Positions 14,796 to 22,570 of a DNA stretch of 25,404 bases are shown piece by piece. The DNA comes from CAZJDV01 sp964544865 (GTDB lineage Bacteria > Chloroflexota > Dehalococcoidia > Lucifugimonadales > CAJWER01), in NCBI GenBank assembly GCA_964544865.1, contig CAZJDV010000029.1, positions 1 through 25,404 of the forward strand, read 5' to 3'. A program made the position numbers and the translations under genes. Position 1 is the stretch's first letter. The number at the start of each line of letters is the position of its first letter. The notes under the pieces are model-generated. The model saw only the letters and a list, made by a program, of their open reading frames with translations, was not told where the DNA came from and did no database searches.

Positions 14796-15470
14796 CTACG
14801 ACTTGCCGTGGGTGATGTCCTCCAGGTCCCAGATCAGCACCTCGGCGCCGTCCGGTCCCGCGGACAGTAGCGACGCCGAGCCGCGGGCAATGAAGACGTG
14901 CGCGTAGTCGGCGTCGGCTACCCTCACGCTCTCGCCGGGGCCGAGCCTGGCAGCCCAGAGGACCGCGCCGCGCTGGCGAATGCTGATAGCGGCATGGTGA
15001 TCGCGGCCCGAGGCGACGGGTATCAGGCCTCCCTTGTCGAGCTCGGACCCGATGTCCAACTGCTCGTAGCCCGGATCGACGGACTCGGTGTCCGGCAGCA
15101 CCCACATCTGCACCAGCCGGACCTCCTTGTCGCGGGAGGGGTTCTTCTCGGAGTGCCAGATGCCGCGCCCGGCGCTCATCCGCTGCGCCAGGCCGGGGTG
15201 GATGATGTCGATGTTCCCAAGGGTGTTCTTGTGCTCCAGCTCGCCCTCCAGCACTCAGGTGACGATCTCCATGTCACGATGCGGGTGGGTGTCGAAACCG
15301 GTGCGCGGCTGGATGATGTCGTCGTTGCTAACCAGCAGCAGGCCGTGGTGGGTGTTGGAGGGGTCGTACATATTTCCGAAACTAAAGCAGTGACGGCCCT
15401 GGAACCAGGGGGCCGACGTCACCAGGCGGTCCCCGGCTCGCCGTATCTCCATCTCGGGCGTTGTAATCAT
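14796..15470 (-). pseudogene. Pirin family protein interrupted by an in-frame TGA
   Basis: One frame runs from MITTPEMEIRRAGDRL (GAGGAG 6 nt before the ATG) through THPHRDMEIVT, then TGA at 15255-15257, then VLEGELEHKNTLGNIDIIHP to the stop at 14796. The iron-site histidines of pirin lie on both sides: HPHR before the stop, ELEH and GRGIWHSEKN after it. Pirins often have Trp or Tyr at the stop position (IVTWVLEGELEH), so a single G-to-A change from TGG is the simplest cause. The full product would be about 224 residues. Pirins are cupins with quercetinase-like or regulatory roles. TGA is used as a normal stop elsewhere here, so recoding as Trp is unlikely. Confidence 0.88.
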
Positions 15471-15525
15471 CTAAGCTCCTCGTGTGGAGCGCAGAATCCA
15501 CGGTCGTAGTCCAGCATGTCCAACG

Positions 15526-16029
15526 TCACCTGCGGCAGTCAATCATGGATACTCGGCACGTGCTCCCGGTGCGCCACCCCGGCAAGCTCCGGACGATGGC
15601 GTGGGACATTCTCGAGCCTGCGACCGCCTCCTTAACCTCGCCTTTGCCGCGAAAGTAGGGGAGATGGGAGCCCGAAGAGGCCCCGGTGACGCTTATGTGG
15701 ACGATTCGCCTTACGCCGGCGTCCTCGGCCGCCCTGATCAGCGCCCGGCTGTTCTCCACCGCCCTCTCGTGGGTGACGTCGCCCCTGGAGAAACGAATCC
15801 AGTGGGTGTTGAACAGCGTCGCCGCGCCCTCCAGGCCTCGAACCAACCCCTCGTGATCGTCGAAGTCCATCGGCGCCGCCTCGACCCGCCCTCCAAACGG
15901 GTCCGGCCGGTCCGGATGCCCGGTGATCGTCCTGACGCGCTCGCCTCCGGCAAGCAGACGCCGCGCGATGTACCTGCCCGTGTACCCAAAGGCGCCCGTG
16001 ACGACGTTGAGCTCGGGGGCAGGCTTCAC
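15526..16029 (-). pseudogene. NAD(P)-binding Rossmann protein (NmrA/epimerase-like), C-terminally truncated
   Basis: From the GTG start (GGAGGG upstream, slightly long spacing) the product reads VKPAPELNVVTGAFGYTGRY. TGAFGYTG is the dinucleotide-binding loop. TLFNTHWIRFSRGDVTHERA, AGVRRIVHISVTGAS and LPYFRGKGEVKEAV are the central parts of the atypical SDR/NmrA family. The sequence then reaches MSHAIVRSLPGWRTGSTCRV and stops at about 167 residues, where the family usually runs to 250-300. After HAIVR the normal PTLVFG-type continuation is lost, so a frameshift or deletion has removed the substrate half. It lies 19 nt after the SbcC stop and once shared its transcript. Confidence 0.75.
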
Positions 16030-16048
16030 CGCTGGCAATTCCCTCCTC

Positions 16049-19000
16049 TCAAACCACCACGAAGGTCGAGCCCTCGGGGGTCCTGGTGACTTCGATGCGG
16101 TTGGGGAAAGACTCCTTGACCTGCTCAACGTGGGTGATGACGATGATCTTCTGGAAGTCGGCCTGGATGGACTGGATGGCCTCCTTGAGCCGCTCTTGCC
16201 CTGTGGCGTCCTGGGTCCCAAAGCCCTCGTCTATGAACAGGATGGGCAGCGGCGCCCCCGACCTGCGGGCCAGCAGCTTCGACAGGGCGATGCGCAGCGC
16301 GAAGTTGATGCGGAACTTCTCACCGCCGCTGAAGGACTCGTAGCTGCGAGTGCCTACTTCGTCGGATATCTTGATGTCGAGCTCCTCCGACGGCAGGCCC
16401 ATGCGCCTCTCCCGCCTGCCCTCCTGGAGCTGGAGCTTGAGGAACATGCGGTTTTCGGTCAGGCGTCCGAGAAGCTCGTTGGCGTCGTCTTGGAGCTGCG
16501 GGATGGCCGTCTCGATGATGAGAGCCTGGATCCCGTTCTTGCCGAAGGCCACGGCTAGCTCGTCGTAGATGCCCTTTTGCTCCTCCAGGCCGCGCCGCTC
16601 TTTCTCCTGGCGGCGGACCTCCTGTTCCAGCACGGCGAGCCTGTCGAGCTCGACCTCCAGGTACTTCTCCTGAGCGCGTGCGTCCCTCTCTTGCGTCTCC
16701 AATGCCTCCCGCGCCCTTTGCTCCTCGGCCATATCCGACTCGAGCGCGGGCAGCGTCTCCAGCTCTCCCGCCAACTCTAATCGGCGGGCCTCGTCGCTCG
16801 CGGCCTCACGGTGACCGCGCTCGAGCGCCTGTTGGGAGCTCGCCAGGGCCTCGCGCTCACTGGGCAGCGCGTCCAGGGCCTCTAGCAGCTTGCGGTTCAG
16901 ATCACCATAGGGTTCAAGCTCCTTGGCCTCCTGTTGTGACTCCCGATGCGCGTCAGGGTCGTAGCCCAGAGCGCCAAGCTCCTTCTTCACCTCCAATAGC
17001 CTGTCGCGCTCGTCGCGGGCGAAGTCCTGAGCGCCGATGACGGCCTCGACCCGATCCAGCTCTGCGCGGCGCGGCCCCAGCTCGGCTCCGGCCTTTCGAG
17101 CCGAGTCGAGCTCCTGGCCCAGCGCGATGGCCCTGCTCTGCACGTCACGCCGCCCCTCGCCGAGCTCTGTCTCCAATCGCGAGAGCCTCTCGTTCGTCTC
17201 CCTCACGCCGGCCTGGACGGCCGCCCGCCGCTCGGGATCGTAGTCCAGCTCCGCCAGCTCGGCGTCCAGGCGCGCCAACTCGGCGCGCTTGTCCATGGCG
17301 AAGCTCCACTCCGTGATGCCGCTTTCTATCTCGCGAAGACGGGCGGCCGCGGGCTGCATCTCTCTCTGGGCTTCCTGAGAGTCCTTCAGATCGCGTTGCA
17401 GCGTGGCCGCCGCGCCCTGGGCCTCACGCTGACGGGTGTCCCGCTCGGTTTCCAGCCGGGCGACCAGGTCCACCGCCTCCTTTTGCTTGATACCGAGCGC
17501 GCGTTGCTCCTCAGCGTTCTCATCGTAGCTGACCCTCTGGGCGCGGCCCTCGGCCTCGCATTCGCTGCGCAGGTGCTCCTTGCCCTCGGACCCCAGGGGC
17601 TGCTTGCAGACGGGGCATTCTGCGCCGTCCTGGTCCAGGATGTCGAACTTCTTTCGCATGTCCTCCATCCCCACCAGCAGGTCCTCTCTAGCCTGGCGAA
17701 GGTACCGAAGCTCGCCGTCGATCTCCTCGGACTCGCGGCGATGCTCGCTGATCGTCCCCGCCAACTCCACAAGCCTCTCTTCGCCGAGTGCCAGGAGGCG
17801 AAGCTCATCCTCGATGGCTAGCAGACGCCGCACCCTGGGTTGGAGCTCGTGCGATATCCTGTCGCGCAACTGATCGGCCTGGGCCGACAGCCGCTCGCCC
17901 TGTACTGCTATCTCCCGTTCCAAACCCGCCTTGCGGCCGTCCAACTCGGTCTTCGTGTCCAGGGCCAGCCCCAGCCGTTCGAGCTCCGCCGCCATCTTGC
18001 CGGCCTCCTCGCGGGCCCGGCCTGCGGTCGCCTCCAGTTCGTCCAGCGTGGCCTGGTCCGCCGTCAGCTCGACATGCGCCGCCTCGATCTCTGGCAGCCG
18101 TTTCGCCTTGGGCTCCAGCTCGCTCTCGATGACCTGCCGGAGCTGCTTCGCGCGGCTCAACAGCCGCTCTTGCTGCACGGCGATGGCCTCCCGAAGCCGT
18201 GACCTCTCCCGTTCGATTCCAGAGGCGGCGAATGCCGCCCGGTCGAGGCGATCTAGCCCGGTCCTGACCTCATCGAGTCGCGCGGACCGCTCGCGTATCT
18301 CCGGTTCCCTTGCCGCCACGGCCTCGTGGCCGCCCACCCTGACCTCGTGGTCGCGTACCCGCCGCTTCAGCTCGGCGACCTCCCCCTGGCGCTCCAACAA
18401 TCGCTGGTCCAGGGCCTCCAGCTCGACTCCTCTCGCCTGGAGAGTGTTGAGCCTGTCCTGGATGCTCGCGGCCTGCCCGCGGCGCGAATCTAGCCTGGCG
18501 CCGAGCCCTTGCAGCGCGACCTTGACCGACGCGAGCCCCTCCTCGTGGCCTGGTCTGCGCGAGATCTCCTGCCGGCGCAGTTCGATGGCGCTCCCGGCGG
18601 CCAGAATCCCGTCCTGGCTACTCCGGCTGCGCTCCTTCGCTCGCTCCTCCAGCGTCGTGTAGTAGGACAGGTCCAGGACCTCCGCCAGCACCTCCTTGCG
18701 CCTGGTGGGCTTGCTCGTCGTGAACCTGTCGGCATTGCCTTGAAGCAGAAAAGCGGTGTTGACGAAGGTCTCGTAGTCCAGATGGAGAATCTCACGGATG
18801 CGAGCCTCGGTCTCCCTGACAGAGTTCCCGGTGATGGGCCGGAAGCCGCTGCCGGAGGATACCTGGAGCTCCAGAATCGTAGCCCCTTTGCTGCGGCCCG
18901 ACCGCGAGTACCTGCGGCTGACCCGGTACCGCTGGTCCCGCGCCATGAACTCCAGGACCACGGCCATGTCCTGTCGCCCCTGGTGGACGAGCTCCTCCTG

Positions 19001-19174
19001 CGTACGGGCTCGCGCCTGGCCCCACAGGGTCCACGTGATGCTATCGAGTAGCGCCGTCTTGCCGTGCCCGTTGTCACCGCAAAGGCACGCGACGTGGATG
19101 CCCTCGAAGTCGAGCGTCGGGACGTCGTCTCGATAGCACATGAAGTTCTTCACGGTGAGTTTCAGCGGGATCAA
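16049..19174 (-). CDS. sbcC: SbcC/Rad50-type DNA repair ATPase
   Basis: A 1041-residue SMC-like protein. The TTG start is supported by AGGAG 9 nt upstream and by immediate homology (LKLTVKNFMCYRDD). Walker A is GDNGHGKT (residues 33-40) and the Q-loop is FLLQGNADRF. Two long coiled coils flank a zinc hook near residue 520 (AECPVCKQPLG). The C-terminal ATPase half has the signature YESFSGGEKFRINFALRIAL, Walker B ILFIDEGFGTQD and the H-loop VITHVEQV. With SbcD it forms a nuclease that opens hairpins and processes double-strand breaks. No sbcD is adjacent: the upstream neighbour is divergent, and downstream is the truncated Rossmann gene. The partner is probably encoded elsewhere. Confidence 0.95.
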   Translation of the reverse strand: MIPLKLTVKNFMCYRDDVPTLDFEGIHVACLCGDNGHGKTALLDSITWTLWGQARARTQEELVHQGRQDMAVVLEFMARDQRYRVSRRYSRSGRSKGATILELQVSSGSGFRPITGNSVRETEARIREILHLDYETFVNTAFLLQGNADRFTTSKPTRRKEVLAEVLDLSYYTTLEERAKERSRSSQDGILAAGSAIELRRQEISRRPGHEEGLASVKVALQGLGARLDSRRGQAASIQDRLNTLQARGVELEALDQRLLERQGEVAELKRRVRDHEVRVGGHEAVAAREPEIRERSARLDEVRTGLDRLDRAAFAASGIERERSRLREAIAVQQERLLSRAKQLRQVIESELEPKAKRLPEIEAAHVELTADQATLDELEATAGRAREEAGKMAAELERLGLALDTKTELDGRKAGLEREIAVQGERLSAQADQLRDRISHELQPRVRRLLAIEDELRLLALGEERLVELAGTISEHRRESEEIDGELRYLRQAREDLLVGMEDMRKKFDILDQDGAECPVCKQPLGSEGKEHLRSECEAEGRAQRVSYDENAEEQRALGIKQKEAVDLVARLETERDTRQREAQGAAATLQRDLKDSQEAQREMQPAAARLREIESGITEWSFAMDKRAELARLDAELAELDYDPERRAAVQAGVRETNERLSRLETELGEGRRDVQSRAIALGQELDSARKAGAELGPRRAELDRVEAVIGAQDFARDERDRLLEVKKELGALGYDPDAHRESQQEAKELEPYGDLNRKLLEALDALPSEREALASSQQALERGHREAASDEARRLELAGELETLPALESDMAEEQRAREALETQERDARAQEKYLEVELDRLAVLEQEVRRQEKERRGLEEQKGIYDELAVAFGKNGIQALIIETAIPQLQDDANELLGRLTENRMFLKLQLQEGRRERRMGLPSEELDIKISDEVGTRSYESFSGGEKFRINFALRIALSKLLARRSGAPLPILFIDEGFGTQDATGQERLKEAIQSIQADFQKIIVITHVEQVKESFPNRIEVTRTPEGSTFVVV

Positions 19175-19320
19175 TACGCGGGTCTCCTGGGGCGCCCCGG
19201 TCTGGTTTGATTATATTGATGGCGATTGGGGCGGTCAACGGAGCAGGGCGTAGATATAGTGTATAGTAGCGGAGGCGCGCGAGGGGCCACGAGGTTGCGA
19301 TCAACATCCAAAGGGGGCAG

Positions 19321-20037
19321 ATGGCGAATCTGAAGCAGCGCATCAATCAAGGAGAGACCATCCTCGGCGTGACGACCATTGTCTCCATCGAGCGCGATCG
19401 GCTAGAGGCACTGATTGAGAGCGGACCCTATGACTTCGTCTGGGTGGACAGCCAGCACTCGCCGTTCAACGAGGAGAGCCTGGTCGGGTTCTGCCTGATG
19501 GCGCAGGACATGGGAGTGCCCGTCCAGGTCCGCCTTAAGCACACGAGCCACGCCTCGCTGGCCGGGAACTACGTGGACCTGGGGCCCTCCGGCGTCGAGG
19601 TCCCGCAGGTGGAGACCGCGGCGACCGTCGACGAGGCCATCGACGCTTTCTACTATCCCCAGGCAGGCAAGCGGAGTTGGGGGGGAGTCGCCCGCGTCGG
19701 CATAGAGGGCCGAAGCGACCGGCTGGAGTATGCCGAATGGTGGGGCGAGACCGGCGTCCTCTGGGTCCAGATCGAGTCCGTCGACGCCGTCACGAATGCG
19801 CGGGAGCTCGCCAAGGCCGGAGTGGACTGCCTGTCGTTCGGCCCCGCCGATCTGTCGTTCAGCCTGGAGGCGCACCCGCACCATCCGTTCAATAACGTCG
19901 ACGACTGCGTCCGTCACGTCGTTGAACAGCTTCGGGACACGCACGCGACAGTCTGCTTCAGGAATTATGAGCCCTCTGCAAGACAGAAATACATCGACAT
20001 GGGCGTCACGGTCTTGCTGGAGCGCCCCGGCGGGTGA
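19321..20037 (+). CDS. HpcH/HpaI aldolase family protein
   Basis: A 238-residue protein with GGGGG just upstream of the ATG. The metal-dependent class II pyruvate aldolase pattern (PF03328) is visible: FVWVDSQHSPFNEES with the catalytic His, VQVRLKHTSHASLA with the Arg, SGVEVPQVETA and VLWVQIESVDAV with acidic metal ligands, and LSFGPADLSFSL near the end. Family members cleave or form C-C bonds with pyruvate, oxaloacetate or glyoxylate. The C-terminus (VTVLLERPGG) is slightly short. The divergent gap to sbcC (about 145 nt) has TATA-rich sequence near 19250 that may hold the promoter. The NHL gene follows 39 nt downstream with its own ribosome-binding site, so an operon is likely. Confidence 0.9.
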   Translation: MANLKQRINQGETILGVTTIVSIERDRLEALIESGPYDFVWVDSQHSPFNEESLVGFCLMAQDMGVPVQVRLKHTSHASLAGNYVDLGPSGVEVPQVETAATVDEAIDAFYYPQAGKRSWGGVARVGIEGRSDRLEYAEWWGETGVLWVQIESVDAVTNARELAKAGVDCLSFGPADLSFSLEAHPHHPFNNVDDCVRHVVEQLRDTHATVCFRNYEPSARQKYIDMGVTVLLERPGG

Positions 20038-20076
20038 TCGGCGAATCGGCTGTGCATTAAACAGGGGAGTGCAGAA

Positions 20077-21039
20077 ATGGCGATACTGGGCGGCGGCGAT
20101 TTCACGTTCGAGCTATCCGGAGACGACTGGGGCGAGCTACCCGAAGGATGGACCTATGCGGACGCCACCGCGGTGGCCGTCGACTCCAGCGACAACGTCT
20201 ACGTGTTCAATCGCGGCGGCCATCCCGTCATAGTCTACGACAGCGCTGGCAGGTTCCTTCGGTCGTGGGGAGAGGACATCTTCACGAACCCCCACGGCAT
20301 CGCAGTCGGACCCGACGACTCGGTCTACTGTGTGGACTCCGCGGACCATACCGTCCGCAAATTCACTACCGAGGGAGAGCTCCTACTGACCCTCGGGCAG
20401 AAGGGCGACCCTGCCCGGGCGATGAGCGGCGATCCGTTCAGAGCGCCCACCCACGTCGCCGTCGATCCCCGAAACAGCGAGATCCTGGTCTCCGACGGGT
20501 ATGGCAATGCGCGGGTCCACCGGTTTTCCCCCGACGGACGTCTGATGGAGTCGTGGGGCAAGTCCGGCACATTCCCGGGGCACTTCAATATCGTCCACAA
20601 CATCGCCATCGACGCTGCCGGCCGGGTATACGTGGCCGACCGCGACAACCGACGGATACAGGTCTTCGACGCCGAAGGCAACTACCAAGAGCAGTGGGCG
20701 AACCTGTCCAGGGCCGCGTGTGTTTACGTGGACACCAGAGGAGAGCCCCTGGTCTACGTGGGCGAGTACTACGGAGGTGGGGCGTCGAACGTGGAGGGCA
20801 GGTACCTCGGCCCGCGCGTCACGGTGTTCGATACCAAGGGTAATGTCGTGGCCCGGCTGGGCGAGGTGTCGTACGGAGATGAACCCGGCCGGTTCTACGC
20901 CCCTCATGGCATCGCCGTGGACTCGAAGGGCGACATCTACGTCGCCGAGGTCTCATCTGCGGAATTTAGCGTTCTCATGCCGGGCAAGAAGTTCCGCTCG
21001 ATGCAAAAGCTGGTCAAGCAGGGCAAGGGAGGCGGCTAA
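20077..21039 (+). CDS. NHL-repeat beta-propeller protein, copy 1
   Basis: A 320-residue protein preceded by AGGGGAG. It consists of repeats of the NHL type (AVAVDSSDNVYVFNRGGHPV, HGIAVGPDDSVYCVDSADHT, THVAVDPRNSEILVSDGYGN, HNIAIDAAGRVYVADRDNRR, HGIAVDSKGDIYVAEVS), giving about six blades. There is no signal peptide or membrane helix. The spacing resembles the peptidyl-alpha-hydroxyglycine lyase branch, but the catalytic residues cannot be assigned with confidence. Bacterial members are mostly annotated as 6-bladed propellers of unknown or lactonase-like function. The gene sits between an aldolase and its own paralogue, which hints at a shared catabolic role. Confidence 0.88.
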   Translation: MAILGGGDFTFELSGDDWGELPEGWTYADATAVAVDSSDNVYVFNRGGHPVIVYDSAGRFLRSWGEDIFTNPHGIAVGPDDSVYCVDSADHTVRKFTTEGELLLTLGQKGDPARAMSGDPFRAPTHVAVDPRNSEILVSDGYGNARVHRFSPDGRLMESWGKSGTFPGHFNIVHNIAIDAAGRVYVADRDNRRIQVFDAEGNYQEQWANLSRAACVYVDTRGEPLVYVGEYYGGGASNVEGRYLGPRVTVFDTKGNVVARLGEVSYGDEPGRFYAPHGIAVDSKGDIYVAEVSSAEFSVLMPGKKFRSMQKLVKQGKGGG

Positions 21040-21040
21040 G

Positions 21041-22012
21041 ATGGCCACTCTCGGCGACGCGGGACACACCTACGACGTATCCGGAGAGGACTTCGGCGCT
21101 CTCCCCGACGGCTGGACCTACCGAGAGGCCGCCGGTATTGCGGTGGACGACAGAGACAATCTCTACGTCTTCAACCGGGGCGGGCATCCCGTCATAGTGC
21201 TCGATCGCGATGGCAAGGTGCTTCGCTCGTGGGGTGAGGGCGTCTTCACCAACCCCCACGGCATCGCTTGGGGGCCCGATGGCGCTCTCTACTGTGTCGA
21301 CGCCGGCGACCATACCGTACGCAAGTTCAGTCCCGAAGGCAAACTGCTGATGACCCTCGGCGCCTCGGGGAAGCCGTCGAGGCGTCTCAGCGGAGACCCC
21401 TTCAACGGGCCGACCCACGTCGCCATGGACTGGCGAAACGGGGACTTCTACGTCTCAGACGGCTACAGCAACGCCCGCGTCCACAAGTACGACGCCGATG
21501 GAAGGCACCTGCTGTCGTGGGGGCAGTCCGGCACCGACGCGGGAGAATTCAACACCGTCCACAATGTCGCCACAGACAAGGATGGCTGGGTCTATGTGGC
21601 GGACCGTGAGAACAACCGCGTCCAGGTGTTCGGTCCCGACGGCAAGTTCGAGGCTCAATGGGGCAACCTCGCGGCAGCCTCGTGCCTGTACATCGAGCGC
21701 TCAGGAGACGAGCTGGTATACCTCGGCGAGTTCTATGCCGGCATCCCGGAGAATCCCGGCGGCATGGGGAACTGGACCGGACGGCGCCTCGGACCGCGAG
21801 TAAGCATCCTCGACAAGAGCGGAAACCTGGTCACCAGGGTCGGCGACCAGCCTATCGGCGAAGAGCCGGGCCAGTTCATCGCGCCTCACGGTATCGCCGT
21901 GGACACCCGCGGAGACATCTACGTGGCGGAGGTGTCCTTCAGCGCATACGGCACTCGGCAAGACCCGCCACGAGAGGCTCGCACGCTCCAAAAGCTGGTC
22001 CGCAGGCGTTAG
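21041..22012 (+). CDS. NHL-repeat beta-propeller protein, copy 2
   Basis: A 323-residue paralogue of the preceding gene. The ATG at 21041 is one base after the previous TAA, with GGAGG inside the end of copy 1 as ribosome-binding site. The frame is open much further upstream inside copy 1, but homology begins here (MATLGDAGHTYDVSGEDFG). The blades correspond one to one with copy 1 (HGIAWGPDGALYCVDAGDHT, THVAMDWRNGDFYVSDGYSN, HNVATDKDGWVYVADRENNR). It carries an insert, AGIPENPGGMGNWTGRR, in the fifth blade region. It is cytosolic by lack of a signal peptide. Tandem duplication with tight coupling suggests the two act together or on related substrates. Confidence 0.88.
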   Translation: MATLGDAGHTYDVSGEDFGALPDGWTYREAAGIAVDDRDNLYVFNRGGHPVIVLDRDGKVLRSWGEGVFTNPHGIAWGPDGALYCVDAGDHTVRKFSPEGKLLMTLGASGKPSRRLSGDPFNGPTHVAMDWRNGDFYVSDGYSNARVHKYDADGRHLLSWGQSGTDAGEFNTVHNVATDKDGWVYVADRENNRVQVFGPDGKFEAQWGNLAAASCLYIERSGDELVYLGEFYAGIPENPGGMGNWTGRRLGPRVSILDKSGNLVTRVGDQPIGEEPGQFIAPHGIAVDTRGDIYVAEVSFSAYGTRQDPPREARTLQKLVRRR

Positions 22013-22093
22013 CAGCCGCTGACGCGCCAATCACCGCATCCGGGGCGTCCGGCAGCACGCCGTGAATCGGCTGCACGTCCAGCAGGGAGTCTC

Positions 22094-22420
22094 ATGCCCG
22101 GGAACAAGAGTGTGGAGTCCTGGCTGGCCGAGCGCGACCCGTCAATACGCCTCGTCTGCGAGACCCTTCGGAACATGATCGTCAGTACCGCGCCTCAACT
22201 CGCTGAGCCCATCAAGTGGGGCAACCCCGTTCACACCGGCAACGGCAATGTACTCTATCTCTCTTCCGCGGACACTTACGCATCGCTGGGCTTCTTCAAC
22301 AGGGCCAGCCTGACCGATCCCCACGGCAGAATCGAGGGAACCGGCAAGAAGATGCGCCACAGCAAGGTAAGGGCCGTCTCGGACATGGAGGTCGCGCAGC
22401 TCAAGTCCTGGGTAAAGTGA
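22094..22420 (+). CDS. DUF1801 domain protein
   Basis: A 108-residue protein with GGGAG before the ATG. The pattern SVESWLAERDP, then IVSTAPQLAEPIKWGNPVHT, then LYLSSADTYASLGFFNRASL, is that of DUF1801 (YdhG-like), small cytosolic proteins of unknown biochemical function. IEGTGKKMRHSKVR and the AQLKSWVK ending fit the family length. It begins 81 nt after the NHL pair and is followed by a strong terminator 97 nt downstream. Confidence 0.88.
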   Translation: MPGNKSVESWLAERDPSIRLVCETLRNMIVSTAPQLAEPIKWGNPVHTGNGNVLYLSSADTYASLGFFNRASLTDPHGRIEGTGKKMRHSKVRAVSDMEVAQLKSWVK

Positions 22421-22516
22421 AGCCGTGGCCCTCGACGCGGCCCCTCACGGCTTGAGTCTCGGCTATCGGTCTGGGGGCTGCAAGACAGGACCGACATAGC
22501 AACTCCTGCAAATAAG

Positions 22517-22545
22517 AGTGCCTCTCAGGATCCCTGAGAGGCACT
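22517..22545. terminator. Bidirectional intrinsic terminator
   Basis: A perfect 13-bp inverted repeat (AGTGCCTCTCAGG / CCTGAGAGGCACT) with a 3-nt loop, followed on the plus strand by TTT. It lies between the convergent DUF1801 gene and the large surface-protein gene, and would end transcripts from both sides. Confidence 0.85.
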
Positions 22546-22570
22546 TTCCATCTCCGTGATTCCACAGGCC

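Noticed and set aside
15255..15257. TGA read as Trp (alternative genetic code)
   Set aside because: TGA ends many clear genes here (for example at 3022, 11523 and 22420), so a code change does not fit.
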